DNA from: Onthophagus taurus | Lineage: Eukaryota; Arthropoda; Insecta; Coleoptera; Scarabaeidae | Direction: 5' to 3' | Assembly (NCBI RefSeq): GCF_036711975.1 | Contig: NC_091971.1 | Span: forward strand, 22,141,501 to 22,205,500 | Length of the DNA stretch: 64,000 nucleotides | Shown here: positions 44,239 to 56,200 of the stretch, one piece after another | Layout: each line of letters opens with the position of its first letter | Position numbering within the stretch: position 1 is the first letter of the stretch | Translations under genes and position numbers: made by a program | The notes under the pieces: model-generated | What the model saw: only the letters and a program-made list of their open reading frames with translations | What the model was told of the DNA's origin: nothing | Database searches by the model: none

Positions 44239-47200
44239 ATGGTACGTAACGAAAATATAACCTAAAACTAATTGATAAGTACTTTATTTCACCAATTAAT
44301 TTTTAATTCACAAATTTTTAGAGGTTAACTCTTCTATTTTTCATCCTGTTATATTTTTCGCCGAGTTTACAATTTTACGTACCCGGTATGGCACCAGTGG
44401 AATTTAAAAAAGGTGAACAAATTACCGTAAAAGCGGTAAAAATGACCAGCGTACATACCCAATTACCTTACGAGTATTATTCGCTACCACTTTGTATGCC
44501 TGAAAACAAGGAATTGAATTATAAATCGGAAAACTTGGGGGAAGTGCTAAGAGGTGATCGTATTGTGAATACCCCTTATGAAGTCCACATGGCTGAAAAT
44601 GTTTCGTGTGCATTATTGTGTAACGAACCCAACAAACCAATGAATTGGAAATTATTTGAGGCTCAAAAAGTTATCGATAGGATTCAACACGAATATTTTG
44701 TACATTTGTAAGTTATTTTGTTGTTTTAATTAGAATTTGTATAATATTTATTTGATTTAGATTAGTTGATAATTTACCTGCAGCTACACCAATAAAGAAT
44801 CCTGAAACGAACGAAATGCAATATGAACATGGTTATAAACTTGGTGTTATTGTAGGCGATAAAAGTTATATTAACAATCATCTAAAATTAACTTTAATGT
44901 ATCATAATCCTACGCCGTAAGTTTTTTATTATTATATTTTAGAAATAATTTATTTTTAATTTTTTTTTTTAATAGGGAAGTGTATAGAGTAGTTGGATTT
45001 CATGTTGAAGCAAAATCAGTTAGTATAGAAGACTTAAAATTTGATAAGAATGGTTGTGAAATCCCAACGAGGCCAAAACCTCAATTGGTTGATGCCAAAT
45101 CTGGTACAAAACTTTTATTTACTTATGAAGTGCAATGGAGACACTCAGCGATCAGTTGGGCTTCAAGATGGGACACTTATTTAGCTATGACGGATGTTCA
45201 AATCCATTGGTTCTCTATTATTAATTCCTTGGTGGTTATTTTCTTTTTGTCAGGTTAGTAAATTTGTTTCAAAAAAATTGTTTTAAATACCTACATCTAA
45301 ATTAACCTGTATGTAAGGACAGTAGAATCTAAGAGGACTGCTAAATCTCGAGAACTTGTGCACAGCTCAATGACCCCTTCATTCACACTTTGAATAAGCA
45401 AATGCTAAATTTATTATATTCGTGTTTTATAATGTTATTAGTTTGAGACTTAATAAGGTTCATAATAGAAAAGAAGAAACATGATGGAGTTTAACAGAGG
45501 CGGCGCTACCGGGGAGTGCAAGGGGTGCACTGCACCCGGGCGCCGCCGCTTAAAAGGGCGCCGGCGCCTTTTTAATGTTTTCTCCAACAATATCTTATTT
45601 TTCTTTTGCAGTATTTAGACCTGTCAGCAGTAGCTAGTCTCCACAAAGCAATTTTAGTCTTTAGAAGGCAGTATTTAGTGTTCCAGACGCTGTATTTAGA
45701 ACTTTCGGAAGTATCTAGTCTTCAGAAAGCAGTATTTAGTCTTCTAGAAGCAGTATCTAGTCTTCTGCCAACGTTATGTATGTTTTCTCCAACAATATCT
45801 TATCTTTCTTTTGCAGTACTTAGACCTGTCAGCAGTATTTAGTCTCCACAAAGCAATTTTAGTGTTTAGAAAGCAGTATTTAGTGCTCCAGACGCTGTAT
45901 TTAGACCTGTCGGCAGTATCTAGTCTTCAGAAAACAGTATTTAGTCTTCTAGAAGCAGTATCTAGTCTTCTGCTAAAGTTATGTTGTTTTCTCCAAAATA
46001 TTTTATCTTTCTTTTGCAATATTTAGACCTGTCAGCAGTAGCTAGTCTTCAGAAAGCAGTATTAGTCTCCACAAAGCAATTTTAGTCTTTAGAAGGCAGT
46101 ATTTAGTGTTCCAGACGCTGTATTTAGACCTTTCGGAAGTATCTAGTCTTCAGAAAGCAGTATTTAGTCTTCTAGAAGCAGTATCTAGTCTTCTGCCAAC
46201 GTTATGTATGTTTTCTCCAACAATACCTTATCTTTCTTTTGCAGTACTTAGACCTGTCAGCAGTATCTAGTCTTCAGAAAGCAGTATTTAGTCTCCACAA
46301 AGCAATTTTAGTCTTTAGAAGGCAGTATTTAGTGTTCCAGACGCTGTTTTAAGAACTTTCGGAAGTATCTAGTCTTCAGAAAGCAGTATTTAGTCTTCAA
46401 GAAGCAGTATCTAGTCTTCTGCCAACGTTATGTATGTTTTCTTCAACAATATCTTATCTTTCTTTTGCAGTACTTAAACCTGTCAGCAGTATCTAGTCTT
46501 CAGAAAGCAGTATTTAGTCTCCACAAAGCAATTTTAGTCTTTAGAAGGCAGTATTTAGTGTTCCAGACGCTGTATTTACAACTTTCGGAAGTATCTAGTC
46601 TTCAGAAAGCAGTATTTAGTCTTCTAGAAGCATTATCTAGTCTTCTGCCAACGTTATGTATGTTTTCTCCAACAATATCTTATCTTTCTTTTGCAGTACT
46701 TAGACCTGTCAGCAGTATCTAGTCTTCAGAAAGCAGTATTTAGTCTCCACAAAGCAATTTTAGTCTTTGGAAAGCAGTATTTAGTGTTCCAGACGCTGTA
46801 TTTAGACTTGTCGGCAGTATCTAGTCTTCAGAAAACAGTATTTAGTCTTCTAGAAGCAGTATCTAGTCTTCTGCTAAAGATATGTTGTTTTCTCCACAAT
46901 ATTTTATCTTTCTTTTGCAGTATTTAGCCCTGTTAGCAGTATCTAGTCTTCAGAAAGCGGTATTTAGTCTCCACAAAGTAATTTTAGTCTTTAGAAGGCA
47001 GTATTTAGTGTTCCAGACGCTGTATTTAGACCTGTCGGAAGTATCTAGTCTTCAGAAAGCAGTATTTAGTCTTCTAGAAGCAGTATCTAGTCTTTTGCCA
47101 ACGTTATGTATGTTTTCTCCAAATACTTATTATCTATACGGATCTTGTACCACCTGGTACCTCATTTCTGCAGCTGTTACTTTGCTCTTGTGCTTATCCT

Positions 47201-50200
47201 GCATTGGTGATTTTCTGTCCTGTGCAATAACAAGACAAGTCTATTGGTTTTTTGTTCATATTCTTTGCATTCTTTTATTGAACTTTTACTTATGTGTTCA
47301 ATACTTTGATTATATATAATATGGATTGAGCTAACTGAATATATCTACTAACAAAAATGTTGCTCAAGGTGAATAGACGCAGATGGAAAGCGATAATGTG
47401 AAAGTGTAACAAAGATAGATATATTATATGTCAGTACGCTTCTATATCTATCTCACTTCTATCAGTACACCCATTATATGGCAGTACGCTTCTATGTCTA
47501 TCTCGGTTCGATCACCTTGCGCAAGCTATCTCTCTCGTTGGCTCAATCCATATTATATATAATCAAAGTATTGAACACATAAGTATTGTCATGAAAAATC
47601 ATGTTTGGTTTATAATCAATTTTTTGTTTTCTTCGAACAGTAATTTCAGACTTCATGTGGGCTTTGAACAATGTAATTCCTGTTTTTTGCTAAAGTCTAG
47701 TTTGTAACTATTGCAATTTCAAACTTTTTCTTTCAAATTAACCTTCTGACCAGAGAATTCTGGACTATTCCCTTAAGTTTGGTTTTTCACCTGTATAATT
47801 CTTACATTTTTGCTGAAGTATGGATTATGATTATTCCAGTCTTTTTTAAGTTTATTTATATTTCTTTGATTAGTTTTAGTTCTACTTTTAGTTCAACAAA
47901 AATATACAACAATCTAACACTGAATAACAACTAAAACTAGATCTACTATCCGTGCAAAAATTCAAGGCCCCTCACTTTAGAGATCGATATCTTCGCAACC
48001 GCTCGATAAAAAAAATTGTGACAATATTATTTGTTGTAATCACTGAACATTTCTACGTAACATATGTTAATTTGAAAATTTTCGGATCCATGGTTTTCTT
48101 TTCATCGCTAGTTAAATGAAAAAAGTACCCGATTTTTTACGGTAACGGCAACTGTGCCAACTTTGCGATTTTTTTTCTCGAAAACTATCGTACGAAAAAA
48201 TTTGAATTTTGAACAAGTGGTAGCCCGACGTGTTCTTAATGAGTGGCATATTTCATTTTTTCGATATTCCATAGTTTCGCGGAAAATCGCAGTTTAGTTA
48301 GTAAGACGCCGTTATGCCGAAAACGGCTGGGTGGATTTCCTCGCGGATTTGATCAAAATATGTCAAATAATGTCGATTGTCGGATTCCGTTATTAGTTTT
48401 TCAAAATGAGAGCTCCCTAATTATTTAAGAGCGATTTAATGGAATTACAAATTAAAGAGAAACAGAAATAAGCCCCGCGAGGTGACGGGGGTTCCGTCCA
48501 ATCGGAACTGATGGTGCGTCCCAGACAGGACGTAGCGCCTTATTTCTTTATGTAGGTAAAATAAACGCGCGACGTACTGTCTGGGGCACACCATCTGTTC
48601 CCATTGGACGGAACCCTCCTCTCCCCGCATATCGTATTTGTGTTTCTCTTTAATCTGTAATTCCATTAAATCGCTCTTAAAAAATTAGGGAGCCCCAATT
48701 TTGAAAAACTGATAACGGAATCGGACAACCCATATTATTTGACATATTTTTATAAAAACCACGTTAAAATCGGCCAGGTCGTTTTCGAAATAACCGCATA
48801 ACCAGTTCAAATTTTAAATTGAAATAGTTTTGGAGAAAAAAAATCGCAAAGTAGACAAAGTTGTTGGCACTCTCAAAAATCACTTATCTCGAAGATACGA
48901 AGATATCGACCTCTAAAGTGAGGGGCCTCGACTTTTTGCAATGATAGTAGAACTAGAAATATTTGGGTATAGCTGTATGTGTCTTAAAACTAGGGTTGTT
49001 ACGAATGTATTTATAGCGAATGCGAATTGTTTTGAAAAATTTTAAACACAAAAGTGCAACAGGAAATGCATTTAACAAAATTCAAAAACAAAAGATAAGT
49101 TTTACTTAATATAGTATTTTATTAAATGTTTTGTAGGTAACTAACTTTACACTTAACAAATTAATAATGAAACTTAAACAAAAAAAGATTGTATTTTAGA
49201 AAAAGGAGTTTTGATGCCTTCTCACTATTAAGTTGATTTCTTAAAGGATCATATACTAAACCAGCACCACTAAACAGCTGTTCACTAGATACTTTAATCT
49301 AGCTCTTTGTACTTTAATCTATTGTTGTACCACCACAACAAGGGGTTTTCAGAAAGATGTAGCTTTTTCTGCTTATTATAGTCGACTAAAAGAGATTTCA
49401 ATTTAGTAGCATTTTGATGTGTGTCGTTCATAATCATTTCCTCTTCATCGTCTTCCTCACTACTTGAGCCCAATAAATTTTTCAAAACATTCTTAATATG
49501 TGAATGATCTGATTTTGAAATGTATCGTCATTTTTAATTTTTTTCAGAGGCGATTCATTCTCATTACTAAATTCTTATGCATGTACCTAAGTCATAGTAA
49601 TTGGTTAAAATGGTAATAATTTCGGTTTCGATTTGTTCCTGAACTACTATTTCATTAAAAAATTTATGTTTGTTACGAGGATCCAAATAAGTAGCAATTG
49701 AGAATAAGTTATTATTTCCTATATGCGCAAGTTTAAGTTTAGTTCTAAAATTAATTTTCTGACGATTTGAGCAACTTCACGTCTTTATTCTTCCATTACT
49801 TAATTCTTTAGTTAGTTCTTCAAATGGTTTCAATATGTTCACACATTTTTCAATAATTTCCCAGTCTTGAGAAGATACCAATACCGATATTCTGTTAGTA
49901 CTTAAATAAAGCACAATAGAATTTTTTATTTTCAAGAAACGTTCTATCATAATATAGTTCCACCTGACAGGAATAGATTACTCACTTACACAGCTTTTAT
50001 GTCCTAACTAATAAAAATCGTTTAATGATTAAAAAAAAACAAAAAACCACAAATAATTATATACTAATACATACCTTGTTGGACCATCTTGAATAATTGA
50101 TAGGAAAGATTGGTCAAGTCTTTCGGTTTGAATTTTATGTAGTTCGTCCTTCGCCAGTGTGGAATGGTTAAAATTGGTTGCAATTTTTTTGTATTTTTCA

Positions 50201-53200
50201 ACGACTTTTACGACATCTTCATTTTCGAATAAACCTGATTTGATGCATAATTGAAGTTGCTGAATTGAGCAATTAGCATGAGCAAAATGCGACAAATTTA
50301 TAGCTCTAATCATGTTTGATCCTCTATCGTGAATAGATGCTATTCTTTAAGCATTAAGTTTAGTTTTTCAAATATGACTGCTGTGCTTCGATTAACATTT
50401 TAAAACCATGTTAACTTTTTTTTAAATCTTCTGTTCTTCCATGAGTTGTTAGGTTTAGGAGTGAAACGCCTGCGCTGGGATCAGACCAAATATCTGTAGT
50501 GAATGTTAGCTTTTCAAATTCGTTAAGCACCATTTTACCTTATAATTCATCACACAAGGTTTGTAAAAAATTGATGACCTCTTTATATTTCGGTGATGTT
50601 GCCTGCAAAAAACGTTCAAAAAAGACGCCTTCAACATAATTAAAGGGCAAATTTTGACCAACGATCATCTGTGCAACCAATTTATCAAGTTCTATTGCTT
50701 TTTTATCAGACGAATCCCAAAATTCTCTTAACTGAAGCGTTTTTTTTTTAACTTCTTCTATTGTCGTCAAGCAGGTATCTGTTAATTAATTCAGTTGTAG
50801 TGCGTCCTTTTCTTGAGTGAATTTTTTCACATATTTTACAAATTGCTTTTTCATCAGCTTCTTCATTAAAATAGTTCCATATACCACACGATCTTGGCTT
50901 CATCTTTATTGCAATTTGATCAAATTGTCGTACAATTAATCTCCAAACGTAGAGAATAGAAGCAATAGAGAACACTCAAAAGTTCTGGTATCTCTCTAAT
51001 CTCTACTACTAAACACGATCATTCGGGCATTGGGGCGGATTTGGAGCAATATTCTCGCCGCAGCAACTTTGAGATTCGAGGAGTTCCTGAGAGGGACAAT
51101 GAGAACTTGGTTGCCATGATCGAAACTATGGCTACCTCCATGACGTTCCGATTTCGGCTGTTGATGTGAATGCTGTTGCGTTCCTCACGGTCCAAATGGT
51201 AATGGGTCGAAGGGTCGTCGAAGTGCTCCTAAGGCTGGTATTGTACGTTTCTGCAGTCGTGTTATGCGTGATAAATTTCTTGTTGCTGCGAAATTCAGGA
51301 CCAGGAATTTCCAGATCTACGTCAGGAAGAGTGACGACGCACGCTCTATCCACATTTAAAGTGGCCAGGATATGTCATGCAACTATTATTTACCATGTTG
51401 TATAACTTACGATGTCTGCCATTTCATTTTATTACCAAAATGTACGCGGCCTTAGAACTAAGTTAGATACATTATTCAATAACGTGTTAAACTCTGATCA
51501 CGACGTTATTTGTCTGACGGAGACTTGACTGCAAACTGGGATACATTCGGCAGAGGTTTTTCCAGATTCGTACCATATATTTAGATCCGACAGGCCTAAT
51601 AACGCATTTAATAATTTGTTGGGTGCGGGCGTTTTGATCGGCGTATTCAGTAATCGGGCGTTTCGATTGGTTTGTCGGGCTGGCATAACATTACGTGGTT
51701 AATTGATTCATGTTTGTTGTATTTATATTCCGCCTTTGCGATATGCGGAGAATTCAACCTACCGGAGCTGAGATGGTCTCTCAATGTCAATTTTCGTCAT
51801 TGTGTCGCTTCACGTATTAATAATACTACTAGATCGCTCTTGATTTTCTTGACGCTCTGTATCTGTGCAGCCTGATTCAATTCAACCACGTTGGTGCCTT
51901 TCAGAATACTTTGGATTTAATAATTGCTAATTTCTATGATGTAAATAACGTGAATTTAAGCGATAACCCATTGGTTCGTGAAGATATTGCTCATACTACA
52001 CTTGAGTTTTAGTGTACGGTTGCCACCTCGTCTAGTTTCGAATATAACTCTTTACTGATCATCATAATTAGTTTATATACGTAAATTTTGTATATTTTGA
52101 TGTGTTTTTCTTTTACTGTTGTTATTTTTGAGGCACTGTGCCTTGGGTTCGTCCCGTTTCCGTGCTCAACGGTATGTATTAAATAAACAAGATGTTACAG
52201 GTCTCCTGAGTCTAGTTGACCCTAAATTAGGTCTAGGTCCAGATGGTTTGCCTGGTGGGGTTATTGTCAACTCCGCGGAAGAACTAGCTATACTCTTATA
52301 CCACATATTCAGTCTCTCTGTGAAAGATTCTATCTTCCCTGTAGAATGGAAAAAAGCATTTGTTATACTAATTTTCAAGTCTGGTAAAAACACTTGGTCA
52401 CTAATTATCACCCGATTTGCCTTCTACTTTAAGTACGAAAGCTTTCTCGGCTGGTGTTAATTGAACTAAAATTAGAACTAACACTTGAAACTTTCGGGTT
52501 TTGCCGTGCGTCTTTTAAGAAAAGGTTTAATGTTTCGGATGCCATGTTGCAACCTTCTTCAGAAACTGGTTCGAAGTGACCAGTAGTAGAGGTAGTAATT
52601 AGGCATTAATACCTTGCTCGGCGAAAGGTCATTCAGATCCCTTGAGGAGATAAACTGCGACCCAAAAATCGAGAATCTGATACGGTTAACGGCAGGGCAG
52701 TGGCATAAAACATGCTCAACCGTCTCTGCTTCCTCCGCACATAGTCGGCATTCAACATCGTCGGCTAAACCCAACAAGTTGAGGTGTGCTTTTAATCGGC
52801 AGTGCCCAGTAAAAACACCCATTAGAACTTTTATGCTACTACGGGCAAGTCCTAAAATATTCCCGGGTTTGACAGTGGCGATGTTAATGAACACCTTAGC
52901 ATGTCTCATTCCAGGAGAACTGGTCCACAGTAGGCGAAGTCTCTCTTCAGCCCACAGTCCAATCCTATATTTGGCCATCGCAAATGATACACCAACTGCT
53001 GGTTCCGGTCCCACAAACGCTTCAGCGCTGCCATCTCGTGCTAGCTTATCTGCCGCTTCATTGCCAGCAACCCCAGAGTGACCCGGGACCCAGATCAGAG
53101 AGACTCTGTTATCACAACTCAGTGTGTTTAATGTTCTCTTACAATCATTGACCAAAGCCGACACCGTTTTCACGGCTTGCAACGCCTGGAGAGCGACTTG

Positions 53201-56200
53201 ACTGTCTGAGAAAATTCGTACTGTCATGTTCTTCACCCCTCTTTCAAAAAGGACATGTCAATAGCAAATACTTCCGCCTGGAATACAGTACAGTACGTAC
53301 CCAGGCTGTAAGCTTGCTTAATTCGAGGTGTCTGGCAGTATACTCCTGCTCCTACCCCTTCAGGCGTTTTTGATCCATCTGTGTACAAGCAAATGTCTGC
53401 CTGAACCAGAGAATTTTCATTTTCAATTCAGGACTGCCGCTCAGGCAGTACAATCTGGTATCGAGCATTAATCACTGATAGTGATACCGCCAAATCTGAC
53501 GGTATTGATAGCACAGTATCCCATTGTCTTCCGCAGCCCATTGGTAGGACATGTCGGAACAGTTTTGAGCATATTGCTTAAATCTGTAAATGGTTGTTCT
53601 AGCCACTTTCTCTATATGCAAATGCAGAGGAGATAGGCCAAGCAGAACCTCCATTGCTAGAGTTGGCGTTGTGCCTATCGCACCAGAGATTGCCAATCCA
53701 GCTACTCGTTGAATTCCAGGCTTTCCACTTTCCTATACCAGGCTGCTGCTCCGTATGTGATCATAGGTCTAACCACAGTCACATAGAGCCAGTACAGTCT
53801 TTCAGGGGTAAGACCCCAATTTTTTCCACAAAGACTGCGACAAGTCCACAAAGATAGTCTAGCTTTGTGCAAAACTCCCTGCAAAAAAATTTTTTGTGCA
53901 AAACACACAAATGTCCATTCCATGACAGGGTTTTGTCTAGGATTACTCCTAGATATTTGACTTCCTTTGAGAAAGGAATTTCTTGGATAGTTGGGCGGAT
54001 TAGTCCATCCAACTTTCGCTTCCTGGTGAAGGGCACAACAATTGTCTTTTGCGGGTTTATTGAGAGGTTCTCTCCCTTACACCAAGCGCAAATGGTATCT
54101 AGGGTCACCTGGAGAACTTTCCTGCTCCTTTAAGTCGTTACATCTCAGCATAATATATGCTCAATTGTCCCCTAAACATCCCCACATAATCTACACATCC
54201 TCTCCTCATTCTTCATCCAAAATTTATTCTGAAATACCCCGGAATTTCCTCTGTTATTATGATTTTATACTTATTATTGTATCTCCCGTCTTTCACCTGA
54301 GCACGCCGTTCCTGCTTTTCCACATCTCTATCTCCACTCTCGAACTCCTTTCACAGTATAGACCCTTCCCTTCTTCTTCTCTGTGCTTCCTCTGTTGAGT
54401 ACCCTACTCTAGTATAATATTCTCTTTTTTCTTGTTGTCAAACATTCTCCCAAAATTTTAAAGTCGCTCCTATGCTCCAGCCCATCCTCGTACTTTATCG
54501 CCCTTCTGCCTATTTCCACCCTCATCTTCTCCAGTTTCCACTCTTCTCTCACTATGTATGCCAGAGTCTCCCTGCTCAGTCCCAGGACGCACTTGGAATA
54601 TCTCTCCTGGATGTCCTCCACCATCTTGTATTCCTTCCACCCCCATATTTCGGCTCCGTACATTACCACACTCCTCACCAGTCCATCAAACATTATTTTC
54701 TGAATGTACAAATCTTTCCCAAATATTCGTTACCCCGGCTTCATATCTGTCCCTATAATTTACTTGCCTTTCTAACTCTTTGCGTAATATGATCGCCAAC
54801 CCCATTATCTACTCGAAGGTAAAACCCAGGTACATAAATTCTCCTTTAAATTTTCCTTATTCTTCATATTCCCAGCGTTGGTTGGTTTTTGGAATCACTT
54901 TGATGAAGGGTCGGTTGATGGGTACCGATTTATACCATTCGAGTGATGTCTCTCTTCAAGCTGTCTGCCTATTGTACTTTTATAATAGTCATTGCAATAA
55001 TTTTGATTTATTTGTGGTTGCACAAAGAGTTTTCAGGTGTTATGTATTGAGCTTGATTATTTGTCATTAATTTTGTTATTAATTCAAATTGTATTTAATT
55101 TTCTTTTTATTAATTATTGTTTTTCTTGTACTAATTATTTTTTAGTGGATACTTAATTGGGAGTTTCCTGTATATATCCCGAATATAAATAATAAATAAC
55201 TAATATAAATATAAATATGAATATAAATAAATACGACGTCATTTTCTGGATTACAAAAAAATAAATCAGTTCTTATCAGTTCTTTTAGATTTTACCGTCC
55301 TTGCCTGGATGTAATTATAAACTTCGTGAGTCATTTTTAATAAGTTTAAATGTATGTTGAAGATGTTCTTATCTCTGTATAAATATTGAAAAAGAGATAA
55401 CATATTTTTAAATGAAAACATAGTTTACCTATTTGATTAAAATTAATCATTAAATTATGATATTTAAACATTTTAAGGTATCTTAACAATGATAATGGTA
55501 AGAACTTTACGACGAGATATTGCTCGTTATAATGCCGATGAAAGTATGGACGATGCAATAGAAGAAACCGGATGGAAATTAGTTCATGGGGATGTGTTTA
55601 GACCACCACGTAATTCACGGTTATTTGCTGCAGTCATTGGATCGGGGATACAAATATTTTTAATGGCTTTAATCACGTTATGTAATAAAAATTTTCATTT
55701 TAAAAAAAGCGTTTTTTAAAATATTTTTTTTTTTTAGTTTTTGCAATGTTAGGAATGTTATCTCCTGCATCAAGAGGAGCGTTAATGACGGCAGCGATAT
55801 TTCTTTACGTTTTTATGGGGTTAATAGCAGGATATTTTTCGGCGAGATTGTACAAGACGATGAAAGGTCGCGAATGGAAAAGAGCGGCTTTCTTAACAGC
55901 TACTTTTTACCCGGCTATAATAGCGGTTACGTGTTTCTTTTTAAACTTTTTCATTTGGGGTAAAGCGAGTAGTGGAGCTGTTCCATTTTCAACGATGATT
56001 TACCTCCTTTCTATCTGGTTTTGTATCGCTTTACCGCTAGTTTATTTGGGATATTATTTTGGATTTAGAAAACAACCGTTTCAACACCCCGTTCGAACCA
56101 ATCAAATACCGAGACAAGTTCCAGAACAACATTGGTACTTAAATCCGTTATTATGGTGAGTATAATTAATTTTGTTTTGTTATATTATTAATTATTTTTT

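Noticed and set aside
45606-47319. Series of similar ORFs in the minisatellite that might be a repeat protein
   Set aside because: The frames arise from the tandem DNA repeat itself; unit lengths of 224-226 bp are not multiples of three, so the frame is not kept, and no start context or domain supports a protein.
52559-53236. RNase H ORF as a cellular ribonuclease H1
   Set aside because: It is followed by the LINE C-terminal Cys/His cluster and preceded by LINE RT sequence; the host gene has a different domain order.
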